Assembly: GCA_902494685.1 (NCBI GenBank)
Contig: CABUUE010000041.1
Span: 1 to 9,976, forward strand
Source of the DNA: an uncultured Collinsella sp.
GTDB taxonomy: Bacteria > Actinomycetota > Coriobacteriia > Coriobacteriales > Coriobacteriaceae
Length of the DNA stretch: 9,976 bases
Direction: 5' to 3'
Positions 1-6,731 of this stretch are shown here, in pieces. The number at the start of each line of letters is the position of its first letter. The first letter of the stretch is position 1. The notes beneath the pieces were generated by a model. That model searched no databases, was not told the origin of the DNA, and saw only the letters and a list, made by a program, of their open reading frames with translations. Position numbers and translations under genes: made by a program.

Positions 1-807
1 CCCCGCCGCCAGTCGCTGCAACACGGCCGCAGCATCACGGGCGCTCGTATAGTTCTCGCGACCCTGTGCCTGGGCATCGGTGTCCATCATCAGACGAGCG
101 AGCACGGTCTGGGTCAGTCCCAATGCGGCACACGTTTCGTTGACCGTATCCATTCCAAGCCTGCCGATAACAAGGTTCGCTGCCACGTTATCGCTCTGGG
201 CGATCATGGCGTGCAGCAGCTCGTCAATACTGTACGATACACCCGCGCCGCGCGACTGAATGTTGCCGCTGCCACCCACGATATCCTGTTGCGTTACCGT
301 TATCTGCTCGTCGAGGGACAGCTCGCCCGCCGTCACGGCCTCGAGCGCACAAGCGAGAATGGGAAGCTTGATGATGCTTGCCGCCACACGTCGTGCGTCC
401 GGCGCCACAGCGACTTCACCATCGAGCGACGCGAACGTTTGAGGATCAAGTGCCACAGCATAGACCGAGGTAGACCCACCATACGGCTCAACAAGGGCTT
501 CGATATCTTGCTGAAGGCCGGCAATCCAAGAAGTCTGGGAGACAGCTTCCGTCTTTTGAGCGGACGGATGATTCGCTTTTTGTTTGGCAAGGACAGCGGA
601 GCTCTCAGCCTCGTTGCAGCGCGCGGCACAGCCGCCGAGACTCATCACCGAGGCAAGCGCTCCGGTCAACATCCCGGCACAAAACACTCGACGCGAGCAA
701 TCGCGCGCAGCGAGGGGCGCATCCCCCGGCGAGAACCGGAACGCCTCCACGTTGTCGCCGCCACCCCGACCTTGCTCGCCGCAGTACACAGACTCACTCC
801 CCACCAT
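1..807 (-). CDS. Serine hydrolase of beta-lactamase fold, predicted Tat-exported lipoprotein (C-terminus outside window)
   Basis: The minus frame is open from an ATG at 805-807 to the window edge (269 residues seen), with an in-frame TAG at 811-813 just upstream. Residues 38-42 read SRRVF, a twin-arginine motif. A hydrophobic stretch follows and ends in the lipobox LGGC with Cys60, so the product should be a lipid-anchored, Tat-exported protein. The catalytic domain shows SIIK at 144-147 (the SxxK nucleophile and lysine) and SDN at 205-207. RLMMD begins at Arg238 and RENYTSARD follows at about 250; this is the Omega-loop form I associate with beta-lactamase-fold serine hydrolases rather than classical resistance enzymes. 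The KTG-type motif lies outside the window. The substrate is unknown; a cell-wall peptide or ester is possible. The ribosome site before the ATG is weak, and a GTG at 748-750 is an alternative start that keeps the signal peptide. Confidence 0.8.
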   Translation of the reverse strand, partial: MVGSESVYCGEQGRGGGDNVEAFRFSPGDAPLAARDCSRRVFCAGMLTGALASVMSLGGCAARCNEAESSAVLAKQKANHPSAQKTEAVSQTSWIAGLQQDIEALVEPYGGSTSVYAVALDPQTFASLDGEVAVAPDARRVAASIIKLPILACALEAVTAGELSLDEQITVTQQDIVGGSGNIQSRGAGVSYSIDELLHAMIAQSDNVAANLVIGRLGMDTVNETCAALGLTQTVLARLMMDTDAQAQGRENYTSARDAAAVLQRLAAG

Positions 808-916
808 CGCATTCTACCGAGCCGTCGATAAACGGCCGCGCCGGACACCCAGCATGCCGCACTCATTGTGACGCATGCGACAGGGCTTGCGCGGCACGAC
901 TGTCCTCACATAACCA

Positions 917-937
917 GTTGGGTCGGCGCGGCCCAAC
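917..937. promoter_or_regulatory. Inverted repeat upstream of the zinc-ribbon gene, possible operator
   Basis: GTTGGG at 917-922 and CCCAAC at 932-937 form a perfect 6-bp inverted repeat around a 9-nt centre. The right arm lies where a -35 element would be expected for the TATAAT at 954-959, and no good TTGACA-like box is present. That would suit an activator or repressor site, but a repeat this short can arise by chance in G+C-rich DNA. Confidence 0.25.
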
Positions 938-953
938 CGCACCTGAACCACCT

Positions 954-959
954 TATAAT
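954..959 (+). promoter_or_regulatory. Probable -10 box (TATAAT) for the zinc-ribbon membrane protein gene
   Basis: A perfect TATAAT consensus lies 31 nt before the ATG at 991, which would give a 5' leader of about 25 nt. No recognisable -35 hexamer is found 16-18 nt upstream, and there is no TGn extension. The match is strong for a G+C-rich region, but the promoter is only half supported. Confidence 0.5.
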
Positions 960-977
960 CTAGCCAACACATCGAGT

Positions 978-984
978 GGAAGGA
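978..984 (+). promoter_or_regulatory. Ribosome binding site that sets the start at 991
   Basis: GGAAGGA ends 6 nt before the ATG at 991. A GTG at 976 is in frame and would add five residues, but it overlaps this site and has no ribosome site of its own. The ATG is therefore the likely start. Confidence 0.75.
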
Positions 985-990
985 ACCATC

Positions 991-2031
991 ATGCCCCGGT
1001 TTTGTGCCCATTGCGGCAAGCTTCTGAAAGACGACGAGCGTTTTTGCACCAGCTGCGGAACGCCGGTAATCGATAATGGCCAGGCCTCTCAGTCGCAAGA
1101 GGATGCGCAGGCAGCCGAACATGCCGCCGCGTCCGATGCCGCCTTCGACACCGCCGCGACCACGGTTCAGTCTGCGCAGCAGCCCACGGCGGCTCAGCCC
1201 CAGCAGGCGGACGTGACCGTGCAGTCCGCTCATCAGCCCGCGCCCGCTCCCCAGCCCGAAGTTGGCACGACGCAGCAATGGGCGGCGGCCAACGCCGCGG
1301 CTCAGCAACCCATTCCGACCGCTGCTCCGCAGGCCGGTGCGCCCACTGCCCCCAAAAACAACAACGCCCTGCTCATCGGCATCATCGCCGCGCTAGTCGT
1401 CGTGATTATCGCGTTGGTCGTGTTCTTTATGATCAAGCCCTTCGATAAGGGTGCCGACGATTCCAAAGGCACGACGATCGAAAAGGTCAAAATCGACCAC
1501 GACGACGATGACGTCTCCGTTAAGGGCGACCCCAACAAGTTTGACGATGATGACGATGACGTCCACGATGCCGCCACCATCAGCGAGCAGAACGTCTACG
1601 ACCAGCTGAGCTCCTACTACAGCAGGCTCTCCGATCTTGACCAGCAGGTCCGCGACTGCGCCACCACGTTTAACACGTGCTATCTCAAGGATGACCGCAG
1701 CTCGCGTCAGTCGGCCAGCGATGCCGCCGAGGCGCTCGAGGATCAGATCGACGACCTGAAGGACGAGGTCGAGGACCTGGACGTTCCCATCGACTCGCAG
1801 AATTACGGCTCGTGGAAAGACATCATCACGCTCTACGACGATCTGGAGAATCGCATCGACGTGATTTGCGATGCCTGGGAGATCAGCCTTGAGTACTCCA
1901 GCCCCGCCAACCACAAGGACGAGATCGTGGCGCCGCTGGCGCGCGACAACGTAGCGGGCACCAACGACAACAAATACCGTCTGGACTTTGAGGACCGCTA
2001 CCCCGGCGCCGCACCCGTCGAGGTGAAGTAA
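991..2031 (+). CDS. Zinc-ribbon, single-pass membrane protein with acidic outer domain, function unknown
   Basis: The 346-aa product begins with a double-CxxC zinc ribbon (Cys5, Cys8, Cys19, Cys22; CAHCGK and CTSCGT), a type common at the N-terminus of bacterial membrane proteins. A low-complexity Ala/Gln/Pro linker follows (about 30-122), then one strong transmembrane segment (about 126-147). The outer part starts with two Asp runs (about 170-174 and 185-190). A helical, charged region follows at about 195-300, with likely coiled coil around 245-265 (EALEDQIDDLKDEVEDLD) and three cysteines at 223, 230 and 293. With no signal peptide, the ribbon should be cytoplasmic and the C-terminal domain outside, though this topology is inferred. 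The gene stands alone, with its own -10 box and a terminator-like hairpin downstream. I do not recognise the outer domain. A sensing or envelope-binding role is possible but unproven. Confidence 0.85.
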   Translation: MPRFCAHCGKLLKDDERFCTSCGTPVIDNGQASQSQEDAQAAEHAAASDAAFDTAATTVQSAQQPTAAQPQQADVTVQSAHQPAPAPQPEVGTTQQWAAANAAAQQPIPTAAPQAGAPTAPKNNNALLIGIIAALVVVIIALVVFFMIKPFDKGADDSKGTTIEKVKIDHDDDDVSVKGDPNKFDDDDDDVHDAATISEQNVYDQLSSYYSRLSDLDQQVRDCATTFNTCYLKDDRSSRQSASDAAEALEDQIDDLKDEVEDLDVPIDSQNYGSWKDIITLYDDLENRIDVICDAWEISLEYSSPANHKDEIVAPLARDNVAGTNDNKYRLDFEDRYPGAAPVEVK

Positions 2032-2051
2032 TCCCAACAAATGATCAAAAC

Positions 2052-2114
2052 TTGCGGTGAAATAGGGATTGATTAGGCCTTTTACCAGCAAAAACAGTCC
2101 CTATTTCACCGCAA
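2052..2114. repeat. Long inverted repeat (17-bp perfect arms), candidate dispersed palindromic element
   Basis: The left arm TTGCGGTGAAATAGGGA (2052-2068) is exactly complementary to the right arm TCCCTATTTCACCGCAA (2098-2114). One G-U and two further pairs (2069-2071 with 2095-2097) extend the stem to 20, leaving a loop of about 23 nt (2072-2094). No T-tract follows either side, so it is not a typical intrinsic terminator. The arms are less G+C-rich than the surrounding DNA. It sits between two convergent genes, a usual place for REP- or MITE-like elements. Its copy number in the genome cannot be seen here. Confidence 0.8.
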
Positions 2115-2123
2115 CTTAGAAGT

Positions 2124-2161
2124 GGGGCCGGACGCGCATTTGCATCTGCGCGCCCGGCCCC
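2124..2161. terminator. G+C-rich hairpin between convergent genes, probable bidirectional terminator
   Basis: GGGGCCGGACGCGCA (2124-2138) pairs with TGCGCGCCCGGCCCC (2147-2161), giving a 15-bp stem with one mismatch (2132/2153) and an 8-nt loop. It lies 22 nt past the topoisomerase stop and about 90 nt past the zinc-ribbon gene stop. No run of T follows on either strand, so termination is inferred from stem strength and position. Confidence 0.6.
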
Positions 2162-2182
2162 GCCGTATCTATATGTGCTCGG

Positions 2183-4780
2183 TTACTTGTCGGCAGCGGT
2201 CTTTTTGGTAGTCGACTTCTTGGTAGTCGTCTTTTTGGCCGTCGTGGCCTTCTTTGCCGCCGTCGTCTTCTTCGCAGTCGTCGTCTTCTTCGCCGTGCTC
2301 GCCTTGGTCGTGGTCTTGCGGCCGCGGGCGGGCTTCTTCTCCTTGGTCGGGCAGTCCATGTTGACGCAGATACGCCACGGGCCGCGCGCCGTGTTGACCA
2401 CCACAATGGGAGCGCCGCACTCGGGGCAGGTCTCGCCCGTCGCCTCGAGCTTGCCGCGCGCCGGCAGCGGATAGCTCACGCCGCAGTCATCGTAGTTGGT
2501 GCAGCGGATAAAGCGCTTGCCGCTTTTCTCGCTCTTGTGCGCAATCAGGTCGCCATGGCGTCCTGCCTCGGCGCACACCTTGCACTCGCCCACCTTAAGG
2601 TCAGGCTCATAGTTGGTGGGGCACGTCGGGTTCACGCAAATCTCGAACGCCTTCTGGCGGAACGGCTGGCACTTAATGCGCGGCGCGCCGCACTCGGGGC
2701 ACACGGCCGCCTCGCCCTCGAGCGGGCTTACCTTGACGCCGCTCGGCACCGGATAGGTCACGTCGCAGTCGGGCCAGCCCATGCAGCCGATAAAGCTGCC
2801 ACGGGTCTTGGCGCTCGTCTTCATAACCAGGTCCTTGCCGCACTTGGGGCAGGCGCCCACGCGCGCATCGGCCGTGACGGCGTCGCTGATAGCGTCGCCC
2901 AGCTCCTGCGTATGCTTGAGCAGCTCGTCGAGCACGCCGGCCAGCAGCGCGCGCGAGTGCGTCACGACATGCTCTTCGGTGTCCTCGCCGCGCTCCACGC
3001 GGGTCATATCGCCATCGAGCTCGCTGGTCATATCGGGGCTCGTGATGCGCGGGGCAAACTGCGTCAGCGCGTCGATGATGGCGATGCCCAGCTGACTCGG
3101 CTCAACGGGATCATTTTTGAGATAGCGCACGGCATACAGGCGCTCGATGATGCTCGCGCGCGTGGACTTGGTGCCCAGGCCGCGCTTCTCCATCTCCTGC
3201 ACGAGCTTGCCCTGGCTGTAGCGCGCGGGCGGCTCGGTCTGCTTGGCCTCGAGCTTAATGTCGAACACGTCGACCGTATCGCCTTGCTCCAGCGGCGGCA
3301 TCTGCTCGTCGCGCTTAAGGCCGTACGGATAGGCCTCGCGGAAGCCAGGGGTCACGAGCACGTCGCCCGAGGCCACGAACGGCTCGCCGTTGACGTCGAG
3401 CTCGAGCTTGGTGTTCTCGATAGTCGCGGGCCCCATGAGCGTTGCCAGGAAGCGGCGGGCGATGAGGTCGTAGAGCTTGCGCTGGCCGCCGTCGAGCGTG
3501 GACGGATCGCCCTCGCCCGTGGGATAGATAGGCGGGTGGTCGGTGGTCTCGACCTTGCCGCGTGTGGGCTTCATGGGACCGGCGAGCACCTTTTTGCACA
3601 CGGGCGCCAGCGCCGGGTTGATCTTTGCCAGGTCGCTCACCACGGCGCCCAGATCGAGCGTCGCAGGGTACACAGTATTGTCGACACGCGGGTAGCTGAT
3701 GAGACCGGCCATGTAGAGGGACTCGGCGATGCGCATCGTACGCGCGGGCGAGATGCCCTCGGCCGCGGCGGCAGCCTGCAGCGAGGTGGTCGCAAACGGC
3801 GTGGGCGGCTGCTGCTTGCGCGAGCGTTTGGTCACCGCGGCGACGGTTGCCGTCGTAACGCCGTCGACATGGCTGTATGCCGTCTCGGCAGCATCTTTAT
3901 CGGTAAAGCGCGCCGTCTTGTGAGCGATCTTGAAGCGATCGTCCTCGGCAGCACCCTGAGCGGCACCCATGCCGCGAATCTGCCAATAATCCTCGGGCAC
4001 AAATGCCATGCGCTCGCGCTCGCGCTCAACCACCAGGGCAAGCGTCGGCGTCTGCACGCGGCCGGCGGAGCGCACGTTGCCAAAGCCGCCAAACTTGGCG
4101 AGCGTCAGGTAGCGCGTGAGCACCGCGCCCCAAATGAGGTCGATATGCTGGCGGCTCTCGCCAGCATCGGCCAGGTTCTGGTCGAGCGAGACGAGATTAT
4201 CGAAGGCGTGCGTGATTTCGGCCTTGGTAAACGAAGAATACTGGGCGCGGGCGACCGGCAGGTCCGGCGCAACCTCGCGCACCTTGTTGAGAGCGTCCGA
4301 GCCGATCAGCTCGCCCTCACGGTCGAAGTCCGTGGCGATGATGACGCTGTCGGACTTTTTGGCGAGGTTCTTGAGCGAGCGGATGAGCTCTTTCTCGGCC
4401 GGCAGCTTAATGACGGGCGCCCAGGTGAGGTAGGGCAGGCTCTCGAGCTTCCAACCCTTGATGGAAATGCCATCGGCAAGGAACGGTTTACGCTTGGTGT
4501 CGTAGGGCGGACGCGCCAGGCCATCGGGCATATCGGCCGGCAACATCTCGCCGTCCTCGGTCACCGAATACCAGCCCAGCTTTTTATCGAACAGCACGCT
4601 GTCGCAAAAATCGGGCGCCAGGATGTGACCGGCAAGGCCAATGGTCACGCACTCCTCGCCCTTCCACTCAAAACGGTAGATGGCGGTGTTGTACACCTTG
4701 TCCTTTTTGGGCTTACCCGTGGACAGCCGCTCGGCGATCTGACGCGCGGCGTCGTTTTTCTCGGCGATGATGAGCTTCAA
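2183..4780 (-). CDS. topA: DNA topoisomerase I, type IA, archaeal-like, with C-terminal zinc ribbons
   Basis: This 865-aa type IA topoisomerase relaxes negatively supercoiled DNA by breaking and rejoining one strand through a 5'-phosphotyrosine. The N-terminal Toprim domain shows LIIAEK (Glu7) and the metal-binding DFDREGE (Asp151, Asp153, Glu155). SAGRVQTPTL lies at about 238-247. The catalytic tyrosine is Tyr363 in ISYPRVDNTVYP, with Arg365; GLGTKSTRA at about 534-542 is also conserved. The ISYPR form, rather than the ITYMRTDS of typical bacterial TopA, points to the archaeal topoisomerase I branch. Four zinc ribbons follow (pairs starting at Cys644, 694, 733 and 785), then a Lys/Thr-rich tail from about 817. 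The start is TTG, backed by AGGAG 6 nt before it. It is the last gene of the tat-hyp cluster, 54 nt after hypB. A TopB name is less apt because of the zinc ribbons and the active-site context. Confidence 0.88.
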   Translation of the reverse strand: MKLIIAEKNDAARQIAERLSTGKPKKDKVYNTAIYRFEWKGEECVTIGLAGHILAPDFCDSVLFDKKLGWYSVTEDGEMLPADMPDGLARPPYDTKRKPFLADGISIKGWKLESLPYLTWAPVIKLPAEKELIRSLKNLAKKSDSVIIATDFDREGELIGSDALNKVREVAPDLPVARAQYSSFTKAEITHAFDNLVSLDQNLADAGESRQHIDLIWGAVLTRYLTLAKFGGFGNVRSAGRVQTPTLALVVERERERMAFVPEDYWQIRGMGAAQGAAEDDRFKIAHKTARFTDKDAAETAYSHVDGVTTATVAAVTKRSRKQQPPTPFATTSLQAAAAAEGISPARTMRIAESLYMAGLISYPRVDNTVYPATLDLGAVVSDLAKINPALAPVCKKVLAGPMKPTRGKVETTDHPPIYPTGEGDPSTLDGGQRKLYDLIARRFLATLMGPATIENTKLELDVNGEPFVASGDVLVTPGFREAYPYGLKRDEQMPPLEQGDTVDVFDIKLEAKQTEPPARYSQGKLVQEMEKRGLGTKSTRASIIERLYAVRYLKNDPVEPSQLGIAIIDALTQFAPRITSPDMTSELDGDMTRVERGEDTEEHVVTHSRALLAGVLDELLKHTQELGDAISDAVTADARVGACPKCGKDLVMKTSAKTRGSFIGCMGWPDCDVTYPVPSGVKVSPLEGEAAVCPECGAPRIKCQPFRQKAFEICVNPTCPTNYEPDLKVGECKVCAEAGRHGDLIAHKSEKSGKRFIRCTNYDDCGVSYPLPARGKLEATGETCPECGAPIVVVNTARGPWRICVNMDCPTKEKKPARGRKTTTKASTAKKTTTAKKTTAAKKATTAKKTTTKKSTTKKTAADK
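2186..2332 (-). repeat. Lys/Thr-rich tandem repeat tract encoding the topoisomerase tail
   Basis: The last 49 codons of topA repeat units such as KKTTT, AKKTT and TKKS, written with recurring AAGAAG-ACGAC type codons. Basic C-terminal tails are known in actinobacterial TopA, where they help DNA binding and processive relaxation. Such tracts tend to vary in length between strains. The opposite strand of this tract is what creates an apparently hydrophobic false ORF. Confidence 0.75.
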
Positions 4781-4786
4781 AAGAGG

Positions 4787-4791
4787 CTCCT
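4787..4791 (-). promoter_or_regulatory. Ribosome binding site supporting the TTG start of topA
   Basis: Read on the minus strand, AGGAG is followed by 6 nt and then TTG AAG CTC, giving the N-terminus MKLIIAEK. That N-terminus matches the beginning of the Toprim domain, so nothing is missing upstream. The non-ATG start may lower translation relative to the hyp genes. Confidence 0.7.
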
Positions 4792-4834
4792 ATCTCGTAT
4801 CTCTGCGGCTACGCCCGCCCGTATGGCGGCCGAC

Positions 4835-5518
4835 TTACGCCCTTGCTTGCTCAATCTGCCCGATGAGCCAATCGCACCAGGCATCCATGCCCTCGCCCTT
4901 GCGCGCGCTCACGGCAAACCGCGGCGCCTGCGGATTGAGGTCATCGAGTGTCTTAGTATACCTATCCATGTCAAAATCGAAAGCCGGAGCCACGTCGACC
5001 TTGTTGAGCAGCTGCGCGCCGGCGTGTTGGAAGATGCCCGGGTACTTGATGGGCTTGTCGTCGCCCTCGGGCACCGAGAGGATCATGATGGACAGGTTCT
5101 CGCCCAGGTCAAAGTCGACCGGGCAGACCAGGTTGCCCACATTTTCGATAAAGATGACGTCGATGTTTTCCAGACCCACTGCCTGGTCGAAGGCGTCAAC
5201 GGCCTCCATGATCATGTTGCCCTCGAGGTGGCACAGGCCGCCCGTGTTGATCTGGATGGCGGGCATGCCGGCTTCCTTCATGGTGATGGCGTCGACGTCC
5301 GAGGCGATATCGCCCTCGATGACGGCGCAACGCAGGCCCGCCTTGTCGCGCAGGCGCTCGTTGGTGCCCAAAATCGTGGTGGTCTTGCCCGAACCGGGGC
5401 TCGACAAGACGTTGATCACATAGGTGCCTGTCTCATTAAATCGCTGACGCAGCTGATCTGCCAGGCGCTCGTTGCGCGACAGGATCGGCGACGCGATATC
5501 AATCGTTTTCTCGGCCAT
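4835..5518 (-). CDS. hypB: Hydrogenase/urease nickel incorporation GTPase HypB
   Basis: HypB is a cytoplasmic GTPase that, with HypA, loads nickel into the large subunit of [NiFe]-hydrogenase. The 227-aa product has the P-loop SSPGSGKTT (Lys45), EGD at 68-70, GGLCHLEGN with metal-binding Cys96 and His97, ENVGNLVCP with Cys132, and NKVD at 172-175 for guanine recognition. The family's optional N-terminal CxxCGC nickel site and His-rich stretch are both absent, so this is the short form, probably relying on a partner for nickel storage. The ATG at 5516-5518 has AAGGAG 8 nt upstream. It lies 55 nt after hypA and 54 nt before topA. A UreG assignment is less likely given the HypB-type CH motif and the adjacent hypA. 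Confidence 0.93.
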   Translation of the reverse strand: MAEKTIDIASPILSRNERLADQLRQRFNETGTYVINVLSSPGSGKTTTILGTNERLRDKAGLRCAVIEGDIASDVDAITMKEAGMPAIQINTGGLCHLEGNMIMEAVDAFDQAVGLENIDVIFIENVGNLVCPVDFDLGENLSIMILSVPEGDDKPIKYPGIFQHAGAQLLNKVDVAPAFDFDMDRYTKTLDDLNPQAPRFAVSARKGEGMDAWCDWLIGQIEQARA

Positions 5519-5550
5519 ACTTAGCGCTCCTTACTTTAGCCCCTTTGTAC

Positions 5551-5562
5551 CCTGTCCCCAGG
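5551..5562. repeat. Short palindrome CCTGTCCCCAGG in the hypA-hypB gap
   Basis: CCTG and CAGG flank TCCC in the 55-nt space between hypA and hypB. It is the only structure I see there. The stem is too short for a terminator. It may be part of a longer intergenic repeat, but nothing else in the window matches it well. Confidence 0.2.
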
Positions 5563-5573
5563 TGGCTGGCGGG

Positions 5574-5930
5574 TTAATCGTCGGGGGTTTCGATTTCGAT
5601 ACTGGCGATGTCGAGCTCGCGGCCGTGCAGCAGGCGCACGTTGGCGCCGCCACATTGAGGGCAGCGGCAATGGAAACGGTCGTGATCGAAGACCTCACCG
5701 CAGTCCTGGCACTCGCTTTGTGGATGGACCTCCTCCACGGCAAGCTCGCAGCCGCGCGTGAGCGGGTCCTCGTCGCGAAATGTCTCCCACGCAAAGTCGA
5801 GTGCTTCGCGCACGACCTCGGTCATATCCCCGATACGCAGCGTTACCAAAACGGCGCGCGAGGCCCCCGCCCCACGCGCCGCGCGAATCACTGTATCGAG
5901 TATGCCGTTGACAATGCCAACCTCGTGCAT
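5574..5930 (-). CDS. hypA: Hydrogenase maturation nickel metallochaperone HypA
   Basis: HypA binds nickel and hands it, with HypB, to the hydrogenase large subunit. The 118-aa product has the usual family length. It starts with the invariant MHE, in which the N-terminus, His2 and Glu3 take part in nickel binding. The structural zinc site is C74xxC77 with C90xxC93 (SECQDCGE and CRCPQCGG). The start is fixed by MHE and by GAGGAG 9 nt upstream, which lies within the last Glu codons of tatC. Only 6 nt separate it from the tatC stop, so the two are probably co-translated. The other hyp genes (C, D, E, F) and the hydrogenase subunits are not in this window. Confidence 0.93.
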   Translation of the reverse strand: MHEVGIVNGILDTVIRAARGAGASRAVLVTLRIGDMTEVVREALDFAWETFRDEDPLTRGCELAVEEVHPQSECQDCGEVFDHDRFHCRCPQCGGANVRLLHGRELDIASIEIETPDD

Positions 5931-5936
5931 ACCGAT

Positions 5937-6731
5937 TTACTCCTCGTCGTCCTCTTCGTCGTCCGAAAACAGGTCCAGACGGCTCACAAACAAGCCCTCC
6001 TTGCCCTCGCGCGCGGTAATGACCACGCGAGCGATGGCGAGCGAAATCTCGTAGAGCGAGAGCAGGGCGCCATACATGAGCCCCAGCGTAACGGGCGAGC
6101 CGTCGGGCGTAATCACAGCCGAGCCCACAAGCAGGCCAACGTATACATAACGCCAGGCACTGCGGAAGGCCGCGTAGGACACGATGTGGAAGACGGACAG
6201 GTAGAAGATGATGAGCGGCAGCTCAAACGCCACGCCAAAGCCAATCATAAAGAGCAGCTCCATGTTGACGTAGTTCTCCAGATCGGGCAGCGCCGTAGCG
6301 ACGGCCGAGGTCTCGCCGATGAGCCACTCAAAGCCTGCAGGGATGATGATGAAGTAGCAAAAGATTGCGCCCAAGAAGAACAGCACCGTCGAGGCGAGCA
6401 CCGTGGGCACGACCCACTTGCGCTCGTTGGGGCGAAGCGCCGGCAGGAAAAACGCCAAGATCTGCCAGATGATCATGGGCGTGCACATGACAACGGCCAT
6501 TTTGATGGCCAGCGAGAAGCGCAAGCCAAAGCCGCCGAGCGTGGTAGTGATGTAGAACTTACCGTCCGGCACAAAGGAGCGGATGGGATCTTCCAGGATG
6601 TCGAGCACAACAGGCGTGGCGAAATACAGCACGATAGCGGCGGCAAACACCGACACGACCACGATGGTCAGGCGGCGACGGAGCTCTCCCAGGTGATCGA
6701 AGAGCGGCATACGCGCAGGTCCGATAGGCAT
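5937..6731 (-). CDS. tatC: Sec-independent protein translocase subunit TatC
   Basis: TatC is the membrane receptor for twin-arginine signal peptides and recruits TatA to move folded proteins across the cytoplasmic membrane. The 264-aa product has six predicted membrane segments and the family landmarks: FDHLGELRRRL near the N-terminus (Glu16), Phe94 and Glu103 in AFFLPALRPNERK, Glu170 in FGVAFELPL, and Asp210 in ITPDGSPVTLG. Glu103 and Glu170 fall at the same numbers as in E. coli TatC. The tail is very acidic (SDDEEDDEE). The ATG overlaps the tatA stop in TAATG, and GGGAGG lies about 9 nt upstream, so translation is probably coupled to tatA. Met8 is a possible but less likely start. Confidence 0.96.
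   Translation of the reverse strand: MPIGPARMPLFDHLGELRRRLTIVVVSVFAAAIVLYFATPVVLDILEDPIRSFVPDGKFYITTTLGGFGLRFSLAIKMAVVMCTPMIIWQILAFFLPALRPNERKWVVPTVLASTVLFFLGAIFCYFIIIPAGFEWLIGETSAVATALPDLENYVNMELLFMIGFGVAFELPLIIFYLSVFHIVSYAAFRSAWRYVYVGLLVGSAVITPDGSPVTLGLMYGALLSLYEISLAIARVVITAREGKEGLFVSRLDLFSDDEEDDEE

Noticed and set aside
1..807. Calling the left-edge gene an antibiotic-resistance beta-lactamase
   Set aside because: The Omega-loop region lacks the usual RxxE pattern and the lipoprotein form fits other serine hydrolases; the C-terminal motif is not visible.
211..831. Plus-strand frame of 206 codons at the left edge
   Set aside because: The opposite frame shows SxxK, SDN and a Tat lipoprotein signal, so the plus frame is a shadow.
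1393..2091. Minus-strand frame of 232 codons opposite the zinc-ribbon gene
   Set aside because: Its Val/Ile/Asp-rich product mirrors the Asp runs of the plus-strand gene, and it has no ribosome site or family match.
2175..2474. Plus-strand frame that looks like a hydrophobic membrane peptide
   Set aside because: It is the reverse of the Lys-codon tract of the topoisomerase tail; AAG/AAA codons read backwards give Leu/Phe/Val.
2183..4780. Naming the topoisomerase TopB (topoisomerase III)
   Set aside because: Four zinc ribbons, the Lys-rich tail and the ISYPRVDNT context favour an archaeal-like topoisomerase I.
2537..5524. Very long plus-strand open frame (995 codons) opposite topA and hypB
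   Set aside because: Its protein is Ala/Arg/His/Leu-rich with no motif, spans two real genes on the other strand, and results from G+C-biased third positions in their codons.
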